In this document: positions 29,575 through 40,886 of the stretch, one piece after another
Position numbering within the stretch: position 1 is the first letter of the stretch
How the letters are laid out: each line of letters opens with the position of its first letter
Assembly: GCF_016097555.1 (NCBI RefSeq)
Contig: NC_054711.1
Location: forward strand, 30,280,570 to 30,344,569
Direction of reading: 5' to 3'
Source of the DNA: Gigantopelta aegis
Lineage: Eukaryota > Mollusca > Gastropoda > Neomphalida > Peltospiridae
Length of the DNA stretch: 64,000 nucleotides
Position numbers and translations under genes: made by a program
Notes under the pieces: generated by a model
What the model was told of the DNA's origin: nothing
Databases searched by the model: none
The model's input: the letters and a program-made list of their open reading frames with translations, nothing else

Positions 29575-30070
29575 TGTACAACTAAACGATGCAGTCATAT
29601 TAGGCTCTGGGGAACAGATCTGCCTTCTTCCAGTGCTATCTCGTTTATATTTCCTAAACGATCACATCACCCGCCTGATCTCGTTTCGATCCATTGTCAT
29701 TTAAATAAATTAATAAATTAATAAATTAAAATAAATAAATAAATAAATAAATAAATGTATTACTAAAGAGTCGATGCAATGATATTAAGGTCAGGAGAGT
29801 TGGCTGAACTTCCACCAATATTACCGATTGTATCTTTCCTAAAGTAACACATTACTCGCTTGATCTCGTTTCGAAACCATTGCCAACTAATTTTTGTTAA
29901 AAAATATACAGTCAATAAACTGTCGATGCAATCATGTTAAGATCTGAATAGTTGGCTGAACGTTCACGAATACCAACGATTGTTTCTGTCATCGTTTCTA
30001 AACAATTGTCGGCTAAAACAATAGAATTGCAACTTTATGGCATGGTTTGTGTACATCATGATATCAACCT
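29575..30070 (-). pseudogene. Three decayed tandem copies of the GPCR gene 2 3' coding end
   Basis: GATGCAATNATATTAAGGTC and the following sequence of the 30088 gene end recur at about 29588, 29773 and 29927, with spacings of 185, 154 and 174 bases to the intact copy at 30101. The copy at 29920-30065 also keeps the NFLFYC / MMYTNHAIN coding region in decayed form (ATGGCATGGTTTGTGTACAT). These are partial duplications of the last exon. Confidence 0.85.
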
Positions 30071-30087
30071 TTTAAACAAAAGTACAG

Positions 30088-30623
30088 CTAAAGAGTCGAT
30101 GCAATAGTATTAAGGTCTGGTGAATTGGCTGAACTTCTACTAATACTATTGACTGTATCTTTTCTAAATGAACACATCAGTCGCCTGACCTCGTTTCTAA
30201 ACCTCTGCCCGCTAAAACAATAGAACAGAAAGTTTATGGCATGGTTTGTGTACATCATGTTATCAACGACACTGTGGATAAGCCTATGAACAGCTTTCTC
30301 CTTCAGAGAGGTTGGGATCCACGCGATTCTCTCGACTATAAGAATGACTCCCATTGGTCCAGTTAGAAGCAGGAAGAAGAAAGAAACCAATAAGAGCATG
30401 ACCGTTAACTCTATTTGTTTTCTGTTTACGTCACTTGACCTCATGTTCTGCATGTGACCCCGTCTCCGGGTGGCCCTTCCGGTAATGTGCATCATGGATA
30501 TGTTTAGAACAAAGATGGCGGTGAACGGAAGTACAAAGTAGATGATGGAATCGATCCACGGGTAGATTCTGTACTTGAAGAACTTTGTGGTTTCACCGCC
30601 AGAGCTGCCACAATATGTCAAAC
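30088..30623 (-). CDS. Class A GPCR gene 2, exon 2 (TM5-TM7)
   Basis: The acceptor CTTTCCTTATTAG ends at 30624. With the final G of exon 1 the codon becomes Gly and the frame reads LTYCGSSGGETTKFFKY, giving the second-loop Cys that pairs with the TM3 Cys. TM5 (FPFTAIF-like, IIYFVLPFTAIFVLNISM), a basic third intracellular loop (GRATRRRGH), TM6 (VMLLLVSFFFLLLTGPMG), TM7 (VVDNMMYTNHAINFLFYCFS) and a C-terminal tail (GQRFRNEVRRLMCS) follow. Helix 7 has NHAINFLFY instead of NPxxY. The stop is at 30088. The sequence upstream of the acceptor to 30858 in the same open frame is intron. Confidence 0.9.
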
Positions 30624-30639
30624 CTAATAAGGAAAGAGA

Positions 30640-31436
30640 AGGAATTTGAATTTGATTTTGCTTAATTACGACTATAGGTAATATAATACAATTAATTAAT
30701 AGATAGACAGATAGATAGACAGACAGACAGGTCGGCAGCCAGGCAGGCAGCCAGGCAGGCAGGCAGGCAGGCAGACAGGCAGGCAGCCAGGTAGGCAGGC
30801 AGGTAGGCAGGCAGGCAGGGAGAGAGAGGCGGGTAGAGAGCTTGGAATACAAATACAAATAGAGATAGAGAAAGAGCTTGAGAGATACAGATAAAAGAGC
30901 TTGAGAAAGAGAGAGAGAGGTGGGGAGAAAGAGCTTGATAGAAAGAGAAAAGGGGAAGAGAAAGAGGAAATGAGTGTTGTGTACATGTAAGTGTTGGGAT
31001 TGTTTGCGTCACACTGTCAACTGTCGCCAGACATTTGGACAATTCGACGGTTGCGTAGTGATTTCCCCAATTCCCGAGTTAGGACGGATGCGCTCAGATT
31101 AACAACAACTGGGTTATACGACGAGAATAGAGTTGTAAGAGAGATCAGACTAGCAACTAGACAGTCGTAGAAGTCGTGACACTACACACTTGGCCAGATT
31201 TCTACTGACAGTTGGTAGTCTTGAGGTTAGTATTAGTCAACAACGTTATGACATAGTGAGGTGAGATTGGTGATTTATTAAAAGTGTAGCTACGCGTGTG
31301 CTACCATTGGTAAAACAATTCTACAGGACTGAGAAATAAAATTGTAAGATTATGATGCTATTTTTGCAATAGTAAATTATGTTACAAAATGGAAAAGCGA
31401 CATATTTTAACTTTAAATAAACAGCGGGAGAAAATA

Positions 31437-31467
<31 letters not shown>

Positions 31468-31876
31468 GCGCGCGCGCAAACGCACGAACACGCACGAACA
31501 CACAAACACCCTCACACAAACACAAGCACACACACATAGAGACACACAGTGACAAACACACACAGAGAGACACACACAGAGAGAGAGACACAAACACACG
31601 CATGCACACACGCGCACACACACGCTCACTCACGCACACACACACACAAACACAAACACAGAGAGACACACACACGCAAACACACAGAGACACACACATG
31701 CATACAAACATGCGCACACACACACACACATAGACACACACAGAGACACACACACACATACATACATACATACATACATACATACATACATACATACACA
31801 CACGCACACACACATACACACACACAGAGAACAATAACAATAATAAATAAATACAATAAAATAAAATAAAATAATT

Positions 31877-31910
<34 letters not shown>
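30640..31910. repeat. GPCR gene 2 intron: CAGG, GA, CA, CATA and TAA arrays
   Basis: The (CAGG/CAGA)n stretch at about 30700-30830, GA-rich patches to 30970, and mixed (CA)n/(ACAT)n/(TAA)n at 31435-31910 all lie in the 1335-base intron. Cys/Val, Thr/His or Leu/Ser-rich open frames here are artefacts. Confidence 0.95.
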
Positions 31911-31912
<2 letters not shown>

Positions 31913-31958
31913 TATGAAATATGCCTTAATACTGCATACTGCGTAGAACAACACATAC

Positions 31959-32499
31959 CTGTAGTGTTTGAAACTCGAACGTACGCTGTGAAGAAATGAT
32001 GCATGTTCAGACCAACGGACAACAAAGCTGCCAAACAGATGATCACCACAGTTCGCTTCATGGATACCATCGTGTCCGCCATTAACGGAAACACGACGAC
32101 GATGTATCGCTCTGCCGTGACAGCCACAAGCAGTAGGACGTCCCAGTGCGCCGTGAAATAAAAAACAAACAGGAAAGCTTTACAGCTGCCTGGTCGGAAT
32201 ACGTCTTCTTCCGGCATCCGTTTATTAATCAGCCAAACCGCGCCCGTACACAGAATTATTACATCCAGAATGGATATCACCGCCAGGTAGCGCGCTGTGG
32301 TGCTCCGCCGAAAGGAGGAGAATACGAGGACGACAAAGGAAATGACGTTTCCTGGAATCCCAACCGAAATTATGAACGGGAAGTAGTAAAGATGGATCTG
32401 GATTGAGAGTCGGTATTGCCAAAAGTCTTCCAGCTGCAAAGCGTCGTTTGGATGAGTGGAGTTGATGGAAGAGAGTTGGTTGACATTGTTGGCTTCCAT
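31959..32499 (-). CDS. Class A GPCR gene 2, exon 1 (TM1-TM4)
   Basis: A plasma-membrane peptide-receptor-like GPCR; the ligand is unknown. The ATG at 32499 (MEANN) matches the paralogs. N-glycosylation-type sites, then LEDFWQYRLSIQIHLYYFPF, TM1 with GIPGNVISF, TM2 with YLAVISILDVIILC, the conserved Cys (GSCKAFLF), TM3 ending VTAERYIVVVFP (E-R-Y) and TM4 (TVVIICLAALLSVGLN). The exon ends ...NTT-G at a donor GTATGT (31958). Joined to exon 2 it gives 358 codons, a normal class A length. The nearest known type by motif is the FMRFamide-receptor-like invertebrate group (inference). Confidence 0.9.
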
Positions 32500-32739
32500 A
32501 TGAATGCTGTTGTCTTGGGAGTTATTAGAAACTTCTGTTCACTAAAAACGTGTTACACTAAGTTATTATCTGAAAGACAATTTAGAATAAACGATGAATG
32601 GTGTCTTAGACATTATTATACTACGGCAAATCAGAACAGACGATAAATGTCTTGGACATTATTACATTAAGACCATTCTGAATATATGATAAATCTTGTC
32701 TTGTAAATTATTACACTACAGGAATTATTAAAAACTTGC

Positions 32740-33465
32740 GATGACGAACGTTACACTAGGATGTTATCTGAAAGGCAATCCAGAATAGATGATAAATGTC
32801 TTAGAAATTATTACACTAAAACAATTCAGAACAGTTTGTATATGTTGTCTTAGAAATTATTACACTAAAACAATTCAGAATAGTTTCTATATGTTGTCTT
32901 AGAAATTATTACACTAAAACAATTCAGAATAGTTTATATATGTTGTCTTAGAAATTATTACACTAAAACAATTCAGAATAGTTTATATATGTTGTCTTAG
33001 AAATTATTACACTAAAACAATTCAGAATAGTTTATATATGTTGTCTTAGAAATTATTACACTAACACAATTCAGAATAGTTTATATATGTTGTCTTAGAA
33101 ATTATTACACTAAAACAATTCAAAATAGTTTCTATATGTTGTCTTAGAAATTATTACACTAACACAATTCAGAATAGTTTGTATATGTTGTCTTAGAAAT
33201 TATTGCACTAAAACAATTCAGAATAGTTTGTATATGTTTTCTTAGAAATTATTACACTAAAACAATTCAAAATAGATGACAAATGTTGTTTTAGAAATGA
33301 TTACACCAACACAATTCAGAACAGTTTCTATATGTTGTCTTAGAAATTATTGCACTAACACAATTCAGAATAGTTTGTATATGTTGTCTTAGAAATTATT
33401 ACACTAAAACAATTCAGAATAGTTTGTATATGTTGTCTTAGAAATTATTACACTAAGTGTAACAG
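32740..33465. repeat. 49-bp minisatellite, about 14 copies
   Basis: The unit is AATTCAGAATAGTTTATATA...TGTTGTCTTAGAAATTATTACACTAAAAC. It starts about 240 bases upstream of the GPCR gene 2 start codon; degenerate units occur down to about 32560. Confidence 0.95.
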
Positions 33466-33616
33466 TAAGCTGTTAAAAGAAACACAATGCAGAATAGACG
33501 ATAAACATCCGAATCGTTCTGTTCAAACATCCGGGTGTTACTCTGATTCTGTCTGACTTCTTCGATATCAGAACAACACCAAGAGGTTTTTTTTGTTTTT
33601 TTTATAGTAGTCAAGA

Positions 33617-33912
33617 CGTGCATCGTGACCAATGCAATGGTTGTCTCGCTTCACCGTGGGAATCTATGGGCAATTTGCTTCATCGTGACCAATGCAATGG
33701 TTGTCTCGCTTCATCGTGACACTATGGACAATTTGCTTCATCGTGACCAATGCAATGGTTGTCTCACTTCATCGTGGCAATCTATGGACAATTTGCTTCA
33801 TCGTGACCAATGCAATGGTTGTCTCGCTTCATCGTGACACTATGGACAATTTGCTTCATTGTGACGAATGCAGTGGTTGTCGCGCTTCATCGTAGCAATC
33901 TATGGACAATTT
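33617..33912. repeat. 58-60-bp minisatellite, five copies
   Basis: The unit is CATCGTGACCAATGCAATGG...ACTATGGACAATTTGCTT, containing an internal half-repeat (CTTCATCGTGAC). The matching open frames are repeat artefacts. Confidence 0.95.
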
Positions 33913-34101
33913 GACATGAATATCTGTTCCTAAATTGTTATTAAGGTGCCCGCGGATCGACTCATTATTCTTTTTTACAAGGACCGATTACGTTGATTAG
34001 GCCTACTGGGGCTGCAATTAGAGGCTAGAATGCTGTCATGCGGTACAAAAACAAAGTGACACAAGGTAGTTTTCAGTGGTATGGTTGTTATGCTATCGGA
34101 C
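33913..34101. other. No gene seen
   Basis: Unique-looking spacer. Confidence 0.4.
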
Positions 34102-34385
34102 TTAAAGGGACATTCCCGAGTTTCCTGTATTGTAAGATGTAGTAAAATATTTCTACGATTAAACTTACATATTAAATATATTTTCTTGTTTAGAATGTCA
34201 GTGTCTGTATGTTCTATGTGTTTCTGGTCGTCTCAATATCTTTAAGAAGATCAAACTTGATTTTGTCTTCAAATAATTTCGTACGTACGAAAAAAAAAAA
34301 ATTGAGGAAATAAAATGAAATTTAACGTAGAACAAATATTAGAATGATCAGAAACACGTTTAATATATTGACACACAATGAAAAC
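34102..34385. mobile_element. Family M MITE, 3'-truncated
   Basis: TTAAAGGGACATTCCCGAG starts the copy and the central TTTCGTACGTACGAAA is present; the right terminal repeat is lost near 34375 where a Tc1 remnant region starts. Confidence 0.8.
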
Positions 34386-34449
34386 GCAAAAACAACTTTT
34401 CATTGCAAATAACGACAAACTATTAATGAATTGATGGATAATATAATAT

Positions 34450-35020
34450 GACATTAATGACTGGTATTCATGAGATACATCCACATGGAAACATGGCCAG
34501 TTATCACCAGTAATCGAGTTGCATTCGTAATCGAAAGGTTCCCCCCCCCCCCCCCCCCCCCCCCCCCCCATATCAAGGTCAGTATCTGGTGTGTCCACCA
34601 TTGGCCCGTGAGCATGCGTGAAGACGACGGGGACAAACATCTCAAATAAGCTACAGGAATGTTCATCCACTCCTCCTGCAACGCCTGTGCAAGTTCAGCG
34701 GTGACTGGCGGTGACGTACACGAGGTCCTAACTCATCCCACATGTGTTCAATTGGGTTCAAATCCGGTGAAACGGCGGGCCAGTTCATAACGGTGATAGC
34801 GGCTTGTTGCAGGAATGTCTGGGTAATTCTTGCAGTATGTGGACGGACATTGTGTTGTTGAAACAGAAGGGGAGCTCCTGGTCTTCGGTGACGGCGCAAA
34901 AGTGGCTGGAGAACTGGTCTTAGAATAACGTCAACATAAAGCTGGGCTGTAAAGGAATCGTGGACAATGTCCTTTGTGTTCTCTCGGTATTCTTGTATCT
35001 GCCAGCTTCAAAATTTAATC
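34450..35020 (-). pseudogene. Tc1/mariner transposase remnant
   Basis: The minus-strand frame reads FTAQLYVDVILRPVLQPLL, LLFQQHNVRPHTARITQTFL and WPAVSPDLNPIEHMWDELG. These are the second and third catalytic blocks of a Tc1 DDE transposase. The second Asp (usually Q-x-D-N-A-R-P-H) is replaced (QQHNVRPH). A 29-base C tract at 34541-34569 lies beyond the 3' end of the coding part. Confidence 0.85.
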
Positions 35021-35029
35021 TGTGTGCAC

Positions 35030-35819
35030 AACTTCTCAGTTTAAGATGTTATCGACTGACAGATACTTTTTGACAACTGTAATTACATATCAAATATATT
35101 TCATTTTATTTCCTAAAAACTATTTTTTCGTACGTACGAAATTATTTGAAAACAAACTCCAATTTGGGCTTCTTACAAATATTAAGATAGCCAGAAACAC
35201 ATTGAATATACAGACACTGATATTCTAAACAAGAAAATGTATCTATATGTATGTGTGACGGAACATGCTCTTAATTTTGTTTTCGCCTGTGGCGATATTA
35301 ATTGTTTTAGAGGGCCGTGTGCAGTTCCAATATGCACTTAAGTCCAGGTGGGCACTTTGTTACGTTAATACCTCTGCACGACGGTCGTCGAGCTCTCTCT
35401 AATACACACCCAGTCCAGGTGTGGAGGCCATGTGGCCAGTAGTTACGTAATACCTCCACTAGTTCGGTACGATCGGGGTATTGCTGGCGGACTAGGCGTC
35501 AGCAAGTCTGGCGATCTGAGAAAAATATGCCGGCTTGGTCGCTGTGGAAATATCACTTGATAGGGGAAGTACCGCGTTGTACCCCCAGGCGATTTTCGGG
35601 TTTATGATAAATAGCTAGGGTTTTAGAGATATCAGGGAGAAACATATTGGAAGGCTTCCAGGGAGCGCGTCCGTTTGGACTTGGTAATTATATATTTTCT
35701 GCTCTGTTGTATAACCTTAATGTGATTGATGTGACTTTAAATATTTTAATACTGTATTATACCAATATTATTTAGACGGCGCTGCCGGTCATCTGACGCA
35801 GTAAACTGTAGGCTCACTG

Positions 35820-35881
<62 letters not shown>

Positions 35882-36543
35882 GTGTATATATATATATATA
35901 TATAGCTTAAACAGTCATCCTAGAGGACCTAGGTAAACTGTAGGTTATTGTCTTTATTGTGATAGGTACCAGTATTAATTCTGTATTACAAGGTTACTGA
36001 ATGAGTAGTTAAGGGTTAATTAAAAATTAACCAGTTAGGAATAGAGTTGTAATTCCTTTATTAATTAAGTTCCCCTGGAAGCGTTTCTCAATTATCACAC
36101 GTGTGGGTGTTGTGTCACGGTGAAGTGATTAGAATATTGTGTAAACTAGACACCTAGAGATTAACTAATTAAGTGATCAGTTCTGGGTTGTTATTATTTG
36201 TTGTTGTTAATTAACTACTGCGGCAGTACATTTGTCAGCGTAGGTTAATACAGATTCCAAAATGTATGGTGTTTTTGTTGTGTTTTCTAGTGAACTAAAC
36301 GTGCTATATTATACATACTTTATATAAGATCTTATCTCTGATCATACCTAGACGAGCCACGCGGGTATAACTGCCCGTTACAGAGAGATCTAACAGATAT
36401 ACAGTTAGGAGAGATATTTGGACAATCGTGTTTCATTCAGTTACGGGTATTGTAGGATCCCCGTGACAGTATGTTTAATCGTAGAAGTATTTTATTAGTC
36501 GGAAACATCTTACAATGCAGCAAACTCGGGAATGTCCCTTTAA
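35030..36543. mobile_element. Family M MITE interrupted by a solo LTR
   Basis: The MITE runs from AAGATGTTATCGACTGACAG through TTTTCGTACGTACGAAA to 35253, then resumes at 36469 (GTATGTTTAATCGTAG) and ends GGGAATGTCCCTTTAA at 36543. The left terminal repeat is missing. Confidence 0.85.
35254..36468. mobile_element. Solo LTR, 1215 bp, with 5-bp target duplication GTATG
   Basis: The insert starts TGTGACGG and ends CCGTGACA and is flanked on both sides by GTATG (35249-35253 and 36469-36473). TG...CA ends plus a 5-bp duplication are the signature of an LTR retrotransposon (Gypsy, BEL or retrovirus-like integrase). There is no internal coding region, so this is a solo LTR left by recombination. 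It contains a (TA)n block at about 35820-35904. Confidence 0.88.
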
Positions 36544-36639
36544 TGAATACTGTTAACCCCAATTTTCCCCCTTTTTATACTTTTGGTGTTAATATTCAAA
36601 ATTTCAAAATTGACCGTATTTGTTAGGGTTATCCCTGTC

Positions 36640-36742
36640 CCGTGTCAAACCCCCGATCCTAGCGGATGCCGGATTCGGGATAGGCGTATTCGAAGTCCTA
36701 GTGGTACATGGACACGTTAAACCAGTTACTAAGCTAAGATGT
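36640..36742 (+). repeat. Orphan two-hairpin 3' end of the coding-element/SINE-C type
   Basis: Hairpin 1 is CCCGATCC/GGATTCGGG (36652-36679). Hairpin 2 is 36685-36716 (CGTATTCGAAG...GGACACG), followed by TTAAACCAGTTACTAAG. It aligns with 9039-9119 base for base in the loop TCCTAGTGGTA. Confidence 0.7.
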
Positions 36743-37507
36743 GGTATATAACGTGATATCTATACGCGTGTAAGTGTAGATGTGCTTATAATCCAATTGC
36801 CAATGATTAAAATTAGTAATGTTCCAATGATCGATTATAATAAAACAAAATATTGGTTTGGCTTTTCCGATATGATAAAAATCTACAATCGATAGTGTGG
36901 GGAAATGTTAACTGTGATTCTTTCTTTACTTTAAATAATGGACTTGATGTAAATATGTTCGGGTTGGTGTTTGTTTTTATGTGTACATAACGAAAAACGA
37001 TATTAAATAGTTATTAAAGGTAAAATTAGATATCTCGGTGAATACGACAATTATATAGGACGTATACTACCAAATCAAATCCCAGTAGACAATAGTAACA
37101 AATGTGGCTAAAACTCATACCTGCAGCGTATCAATCGACATAAACACCACGGATATAAATACTACCACCCCTCACACTTAAAGTGAATCAGAAAAAAATG
37201 GGGGTTAAGCTGCTCGTTTCAGCGATAACGGGTAGCGTCTATGACTAACCTACTCCTCACAAAAAGTGAGTACTTTTTTAACAGGTATCCCATCTATGTT
37301 TTAAGCACAAGGCTACTTGACACAGTGATACTAGGTGAAATAAAATTGCGTACATTTTTTGCCGAGATGAAACTATTTTGTTTACAACCAACACGCATTT
37401 ATCACCAATCACAGGACTTGTGGTGTTAACTTCTCTATCAAAAGTTGGGTCACCTCGAACTTTGACCCAGTCGGAAGTTATTTGGTTTAGGACTACCTAT
37501 AGGCGCC
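36743..37507. other. No gene seen
   Basis: AT-rich DNA; open frames are short and without recognisable motifs. Confidence 0.4.
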
Positions 37508-37589
37508 TGAGAGAGAGTGTGACAGAGACAGAGAGAGAGAGAGGGGGGGAGGGAGAGAGAGAGTGTGTGAGAGAGAGAGTGTGACATAG

Positions 37590-37668
<79 letters not shown>

Positions 37669-37673
37669 ACAGT

Positions 37674-37730
<57 letters not shown>

Positions 37731-37745
37731 TGTGTGTGTGACAGT

Positions 37746-37814
<69 letters not shown>

Positions 37815-37815
37815 G
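37508..37815. repeat. (GA)n microsatellite with G tract
   Basis: About 300 bases of GA repeat with GTGT and G9 interruptions; both-strand open frames here are artefacts. Confidence 0.97.
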
Positions 37816-38224
37816 GAGAACGACGGAGAAAGACGGCAGGCAGTCAAATATTACAGACACATCACATCCATCAAATCAATTAGCTGCCTATAGAATAATT
37901 CATTTACACAATATTTTAGCGCTGTTGACTCAGGCGCTTATGTCTGCCAAGCATAATTACTAATAGAAAATAGTCCAGCTCGAAATAACGAAACAAATGA
38001 AGATTTCATCAGACTTTACTCTTCCAGGAATTTGTCTTTTATAGCTATTATCCAGAGACCGCTAAATGATACAAAAATCTAATCTACCTTTTATACATCA
38101 CATTTTTCGTTTTTCTTTTTCGTTTGTTTAAAAGGAAAATCTTCTGGTCTGACGTTATTGAATTTATAAACTATTTATCTCTTTCTCTGTCATACTCGAC
38201 AATGGCATTGGCATACTAGACATT
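37816..38224. other. No gene seen
   Basis: Unique-looking AT-rich DNA. Confidence 0.4.
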
Positions 38225-38475
38225 TAGTTCTATTTAGCGACACCGCTAAAGCACATTGATTAATTATTCAGCGACTATTGGATGTCACACATTTGGTCAT
38301 TAAGACATATACTCTTAGAGAGGAAACCCGCTACATTAGCAACAAGGGATTTTTTTATGTGCACTTTCTCTCAGACAGGAAAGCACATACCACAGTTTTC
38401 TGACCAGTTGTGGTGCACTGGTTGTAACGAGAAAAACAATTCATAATCAGTTTTAATGGATCTACCGACTATTTG
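38225..38475 (-). mobile_element. SINE-3 fragment
   Basis: TTTAGCGACACCGCTAAAGCAC (tail), the CTCAGACAGGAAAGCACATA core and AATCAGTTTTAATGGATC match the reversed SINE-3; the tRNA-like head is missing. Confidence 0.75.
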
Positions 38476-38699
38476 GCGGAATTAAAGGCTGTCGGGCAAA
38501 ATGTCTCAGACAAATTCAATTACATTTCTGTCAAATATTTGTGTTCAGAATATATTCTACGATAATTGTTTTTTACAACACGTTTAACTATACCGGGTTA
38601 CCCTAAAAAAAACCACTATAATCCTACTGAATATGGCATTGTAACTGTGATAGTTGACATTCATTACTATATGTGGATATTTTAACACTTTCAGTGGAC

Positions 38700-38838
38700 A
38701 TGTTAGGCTCATAGGTCAAATATTGTTCAAATAGCAAAATATTCAAAATTGTAAGTAAAAACTTGGCGTCGCATTTTTTTACTTACAACTTTCCATCGGT
38801 TGTTATGTTATTAATATTTGACCTATGAGCCTAACATT
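38700..38838. repeat. Foldback element
   Basis: ATGTTAGGCTCATAGGTCAA (38700) pairs with TTGACCTATGAGCCTAACAT (38818-38837); inner GTAAGTAAAAA / TTTTTACTTAC pair as well. Confidence 0.85.
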
Positions 38839-38945
38839 GTCAGTGATAGTGGAAAATAACCATATAGGAATGGGTGTGAATATAAACTTTATAATCCTTC
38901 TTTAATTTAAATATTCGTGTTCTTTCTTTCATTTATACATATGTC

Positions 38946-39033
38946 CATGCTTATATCCAATTAAGGTTCAAGCACGTTGTCCTAGGCACACAGACACCAC
39001 AGCTTGTCTGTCCAGGACAGTGAGCTAGTAGTT

Positions 39034-39105
<72 letters not shown>

Positions 39106-39265
39106 GGGCAGGCAGGGACAAATAGACAGATTGAGAAGAGTATGGTGTGTCTTAGATCGACCCGTTGGGTCGTTTAAACTGGATGGGAGCCGGTACAGAG
39201 CTGCGAACCCAGTACCTACCAGCCTTATGTCCGATGGCTTAAATACTACACCACAAAGACCGGTC
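38946..39265 (-). mobile_element. SINE-C copy with (GA)n-G tract expansion
   Basis: Hairpin 2 (CATGCTT...AAGCACG) and hairpin 1 (TGTCCTAGG/CCAGGACA) begin the copy; a (GA)n and an 11-base G run at 39038-39107 replace the GAGAGAGAAG part, and the head ends GTACTACA...AAGACCGG. Confidence 0.8.
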
Positions 39266-39602
39266 ATAAAACATTTAATATTAAAACTATAATGATACGT
39301 ACTTTTAAAAACTATTTGTATTAAATTGTTACCTTTTTCTGTATTTTCAAATCTGTTTCGAAGCTTTTGTTCCTAGTACATCACGAGAGCATTATTTACC
39401 TATTAACACACATGTCGCGTGTCCTTTCGTGAAGTCCAGATCCGCGTACTGTGTGCCGGCTTCCATTGACGTAATTAATTTTTCACTTTCCAATATATTT
39501 AAAGTTGCAATATCTCGTCAACAAATCATAATATTTACTAAAGCAAAACACAAACGCGTGTAGTCAGTTGTGGAGCAATGAGGGGACGCGGAGGTGATAT
39601 CA
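39266..39602. other. No gene seen
   Basis: Unique-looking DNA. Confidence 0.4.
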
Positions 39603-39712
39603 TAAAGAAAGTTTGTTTTGTTTAACGACACCACTAGAGTACATTGATTTATTAATTACTGGACTATTGGATGTCAAACATTTCGGTAATTTTGATATAT
39701 AGTCATAGAGAG
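39603..39712 (-). mobile_element. SINE-2 tail fragment
   Basis: AAGTTTGTTTTGTTTAACGA to ATATATAGTCATAGAGAG, reversed SINE-2 3' end only. Confidence 0.8.
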
Positions 39713-39817
39713 ATGATATTATAGAGTATCACAATTGACATGGTAAACAGAAAAACTAAATATTGCCAGAAAACACATACATTTAATTTGTTGAGAAACG
39801 TATGTAATTCAGCCAGG

Positions 39818-40132
39818 GGCGAGACGTAGCCCAGTGGTAAAGAGCTCGATTGATGCGCGGTCGGTTTGAGATCGATCCCCGTCAGTGGGCCCATTGGGCT
39901 ATTTCTCGCTTCAGCCGGTGTACCACGACTGGTACATCAAAGGCCGTGGTATGTGCTATCCTGTCTATGGGATAGTGCATATAAATGATTCCTTGCTGCT
40001 AATCGATAAGAGTAGCCAATGAAGTGGCGACAGCGGGTTTCCTCCCTCAATATCTGTGTGGTCCATAACCATATGTCCGACGCCATATAACCGTAAATAA
40101 AATGTGTTGAGTGCGTCGTTAAATAAACCATT
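39818..40132 (+). mobile_element. Chimeric SINE: SINE-2 head, SINE-1 tail
   Basis: The head GGGGCGAGACGTAGCCCAGT and core are SINE-2; after CCTTGCTGCTAATCGATAAG the sequence is SINE-1 (ACGCCATATAACCGTAAATA). Confidence 0.85.
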
Positions 40133-40872
40133 TCCCAAATTCAGCCATTAATACGATAAACATATCTAACATATTATCAATGTTTTCGTATATGACCGGA
40201 TTGTGGTTACATTGCCATAAATCGAACATAATTAGGGATGGGTATTATTATAATTTTTGTATCGCGATAGATGACATCACGATTCGTATCATAATGTATT
40301 ATATACATAGCCATTAAACATATATAATAAGGGTCTCGTTACATGTCATAAGCAATGGCGGGCCCGCAATTTCTTAAGACTAATTTCCAATACGCCCGCC
40401 ATCCATTGTGATCATAGATTTAACAGAAAGGGTTGTTATGACGTTCAATTAAAAACCGTTTTGTTTTTTTTTAAAACGTATCCTCGTTTAATCGAAAATC
40501 GTACGACTAAGAGGAAATGGCTGTTGTGCATGCTCAGTCATGTCAGGCTATCAATTAACGACATTAATGTTTACCTTGTTCAATTTAGAAATAAAAAGGT
40601 AAGTACATATTCATATGTTATCTCTGTTTCATCAAGAATTGCACCAGGTGGTAAGAAAACGTCATTTTAAAAGCATTAGCAAAAACCGTACTATATGACG
40701 TTATCAACGTTGGCAACAAAACAAAATTGGCTTTTCCCACGAAAACAGTCACGTGACCTGAAAGCGGCTATTCGGAAGTGACCACTCATTACTCAATCGG
40801 CAGTGCTAGCAGACATGTTTGGTTGTGTGGATTCCGTCGTGCACCTGTTGCTGTTTAGGCATGCATTTGCAT
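40133..40872. other. No gene seen
   Basis: Unique-looking AT-rich DNA without supported features. Confidence 0.4.
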
Positions 40873-40886
40873 TGCATTCAGTAAGA

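Noticed and set aside
31382-31954. Long Cys/Val-rich open frames on the minus strand
   Set aside because: They are translations of (CA)n/(ACAT)n repeats in the GPCR gene 2 intron; the same holds for the frames at 62738-63438 and 59865-60268.
33625-33895. Open frames with repeated FIVTNAMVVSLHRG
   Set aside because: Direct translation of the 58-60-bp minisatellite in overlapping frames; no start context or homology.
37450-37893. Ser/Leu and Arg/Glu repeat proteins
   Set aside because: Both are six-frame translations of a GA microsatellite.
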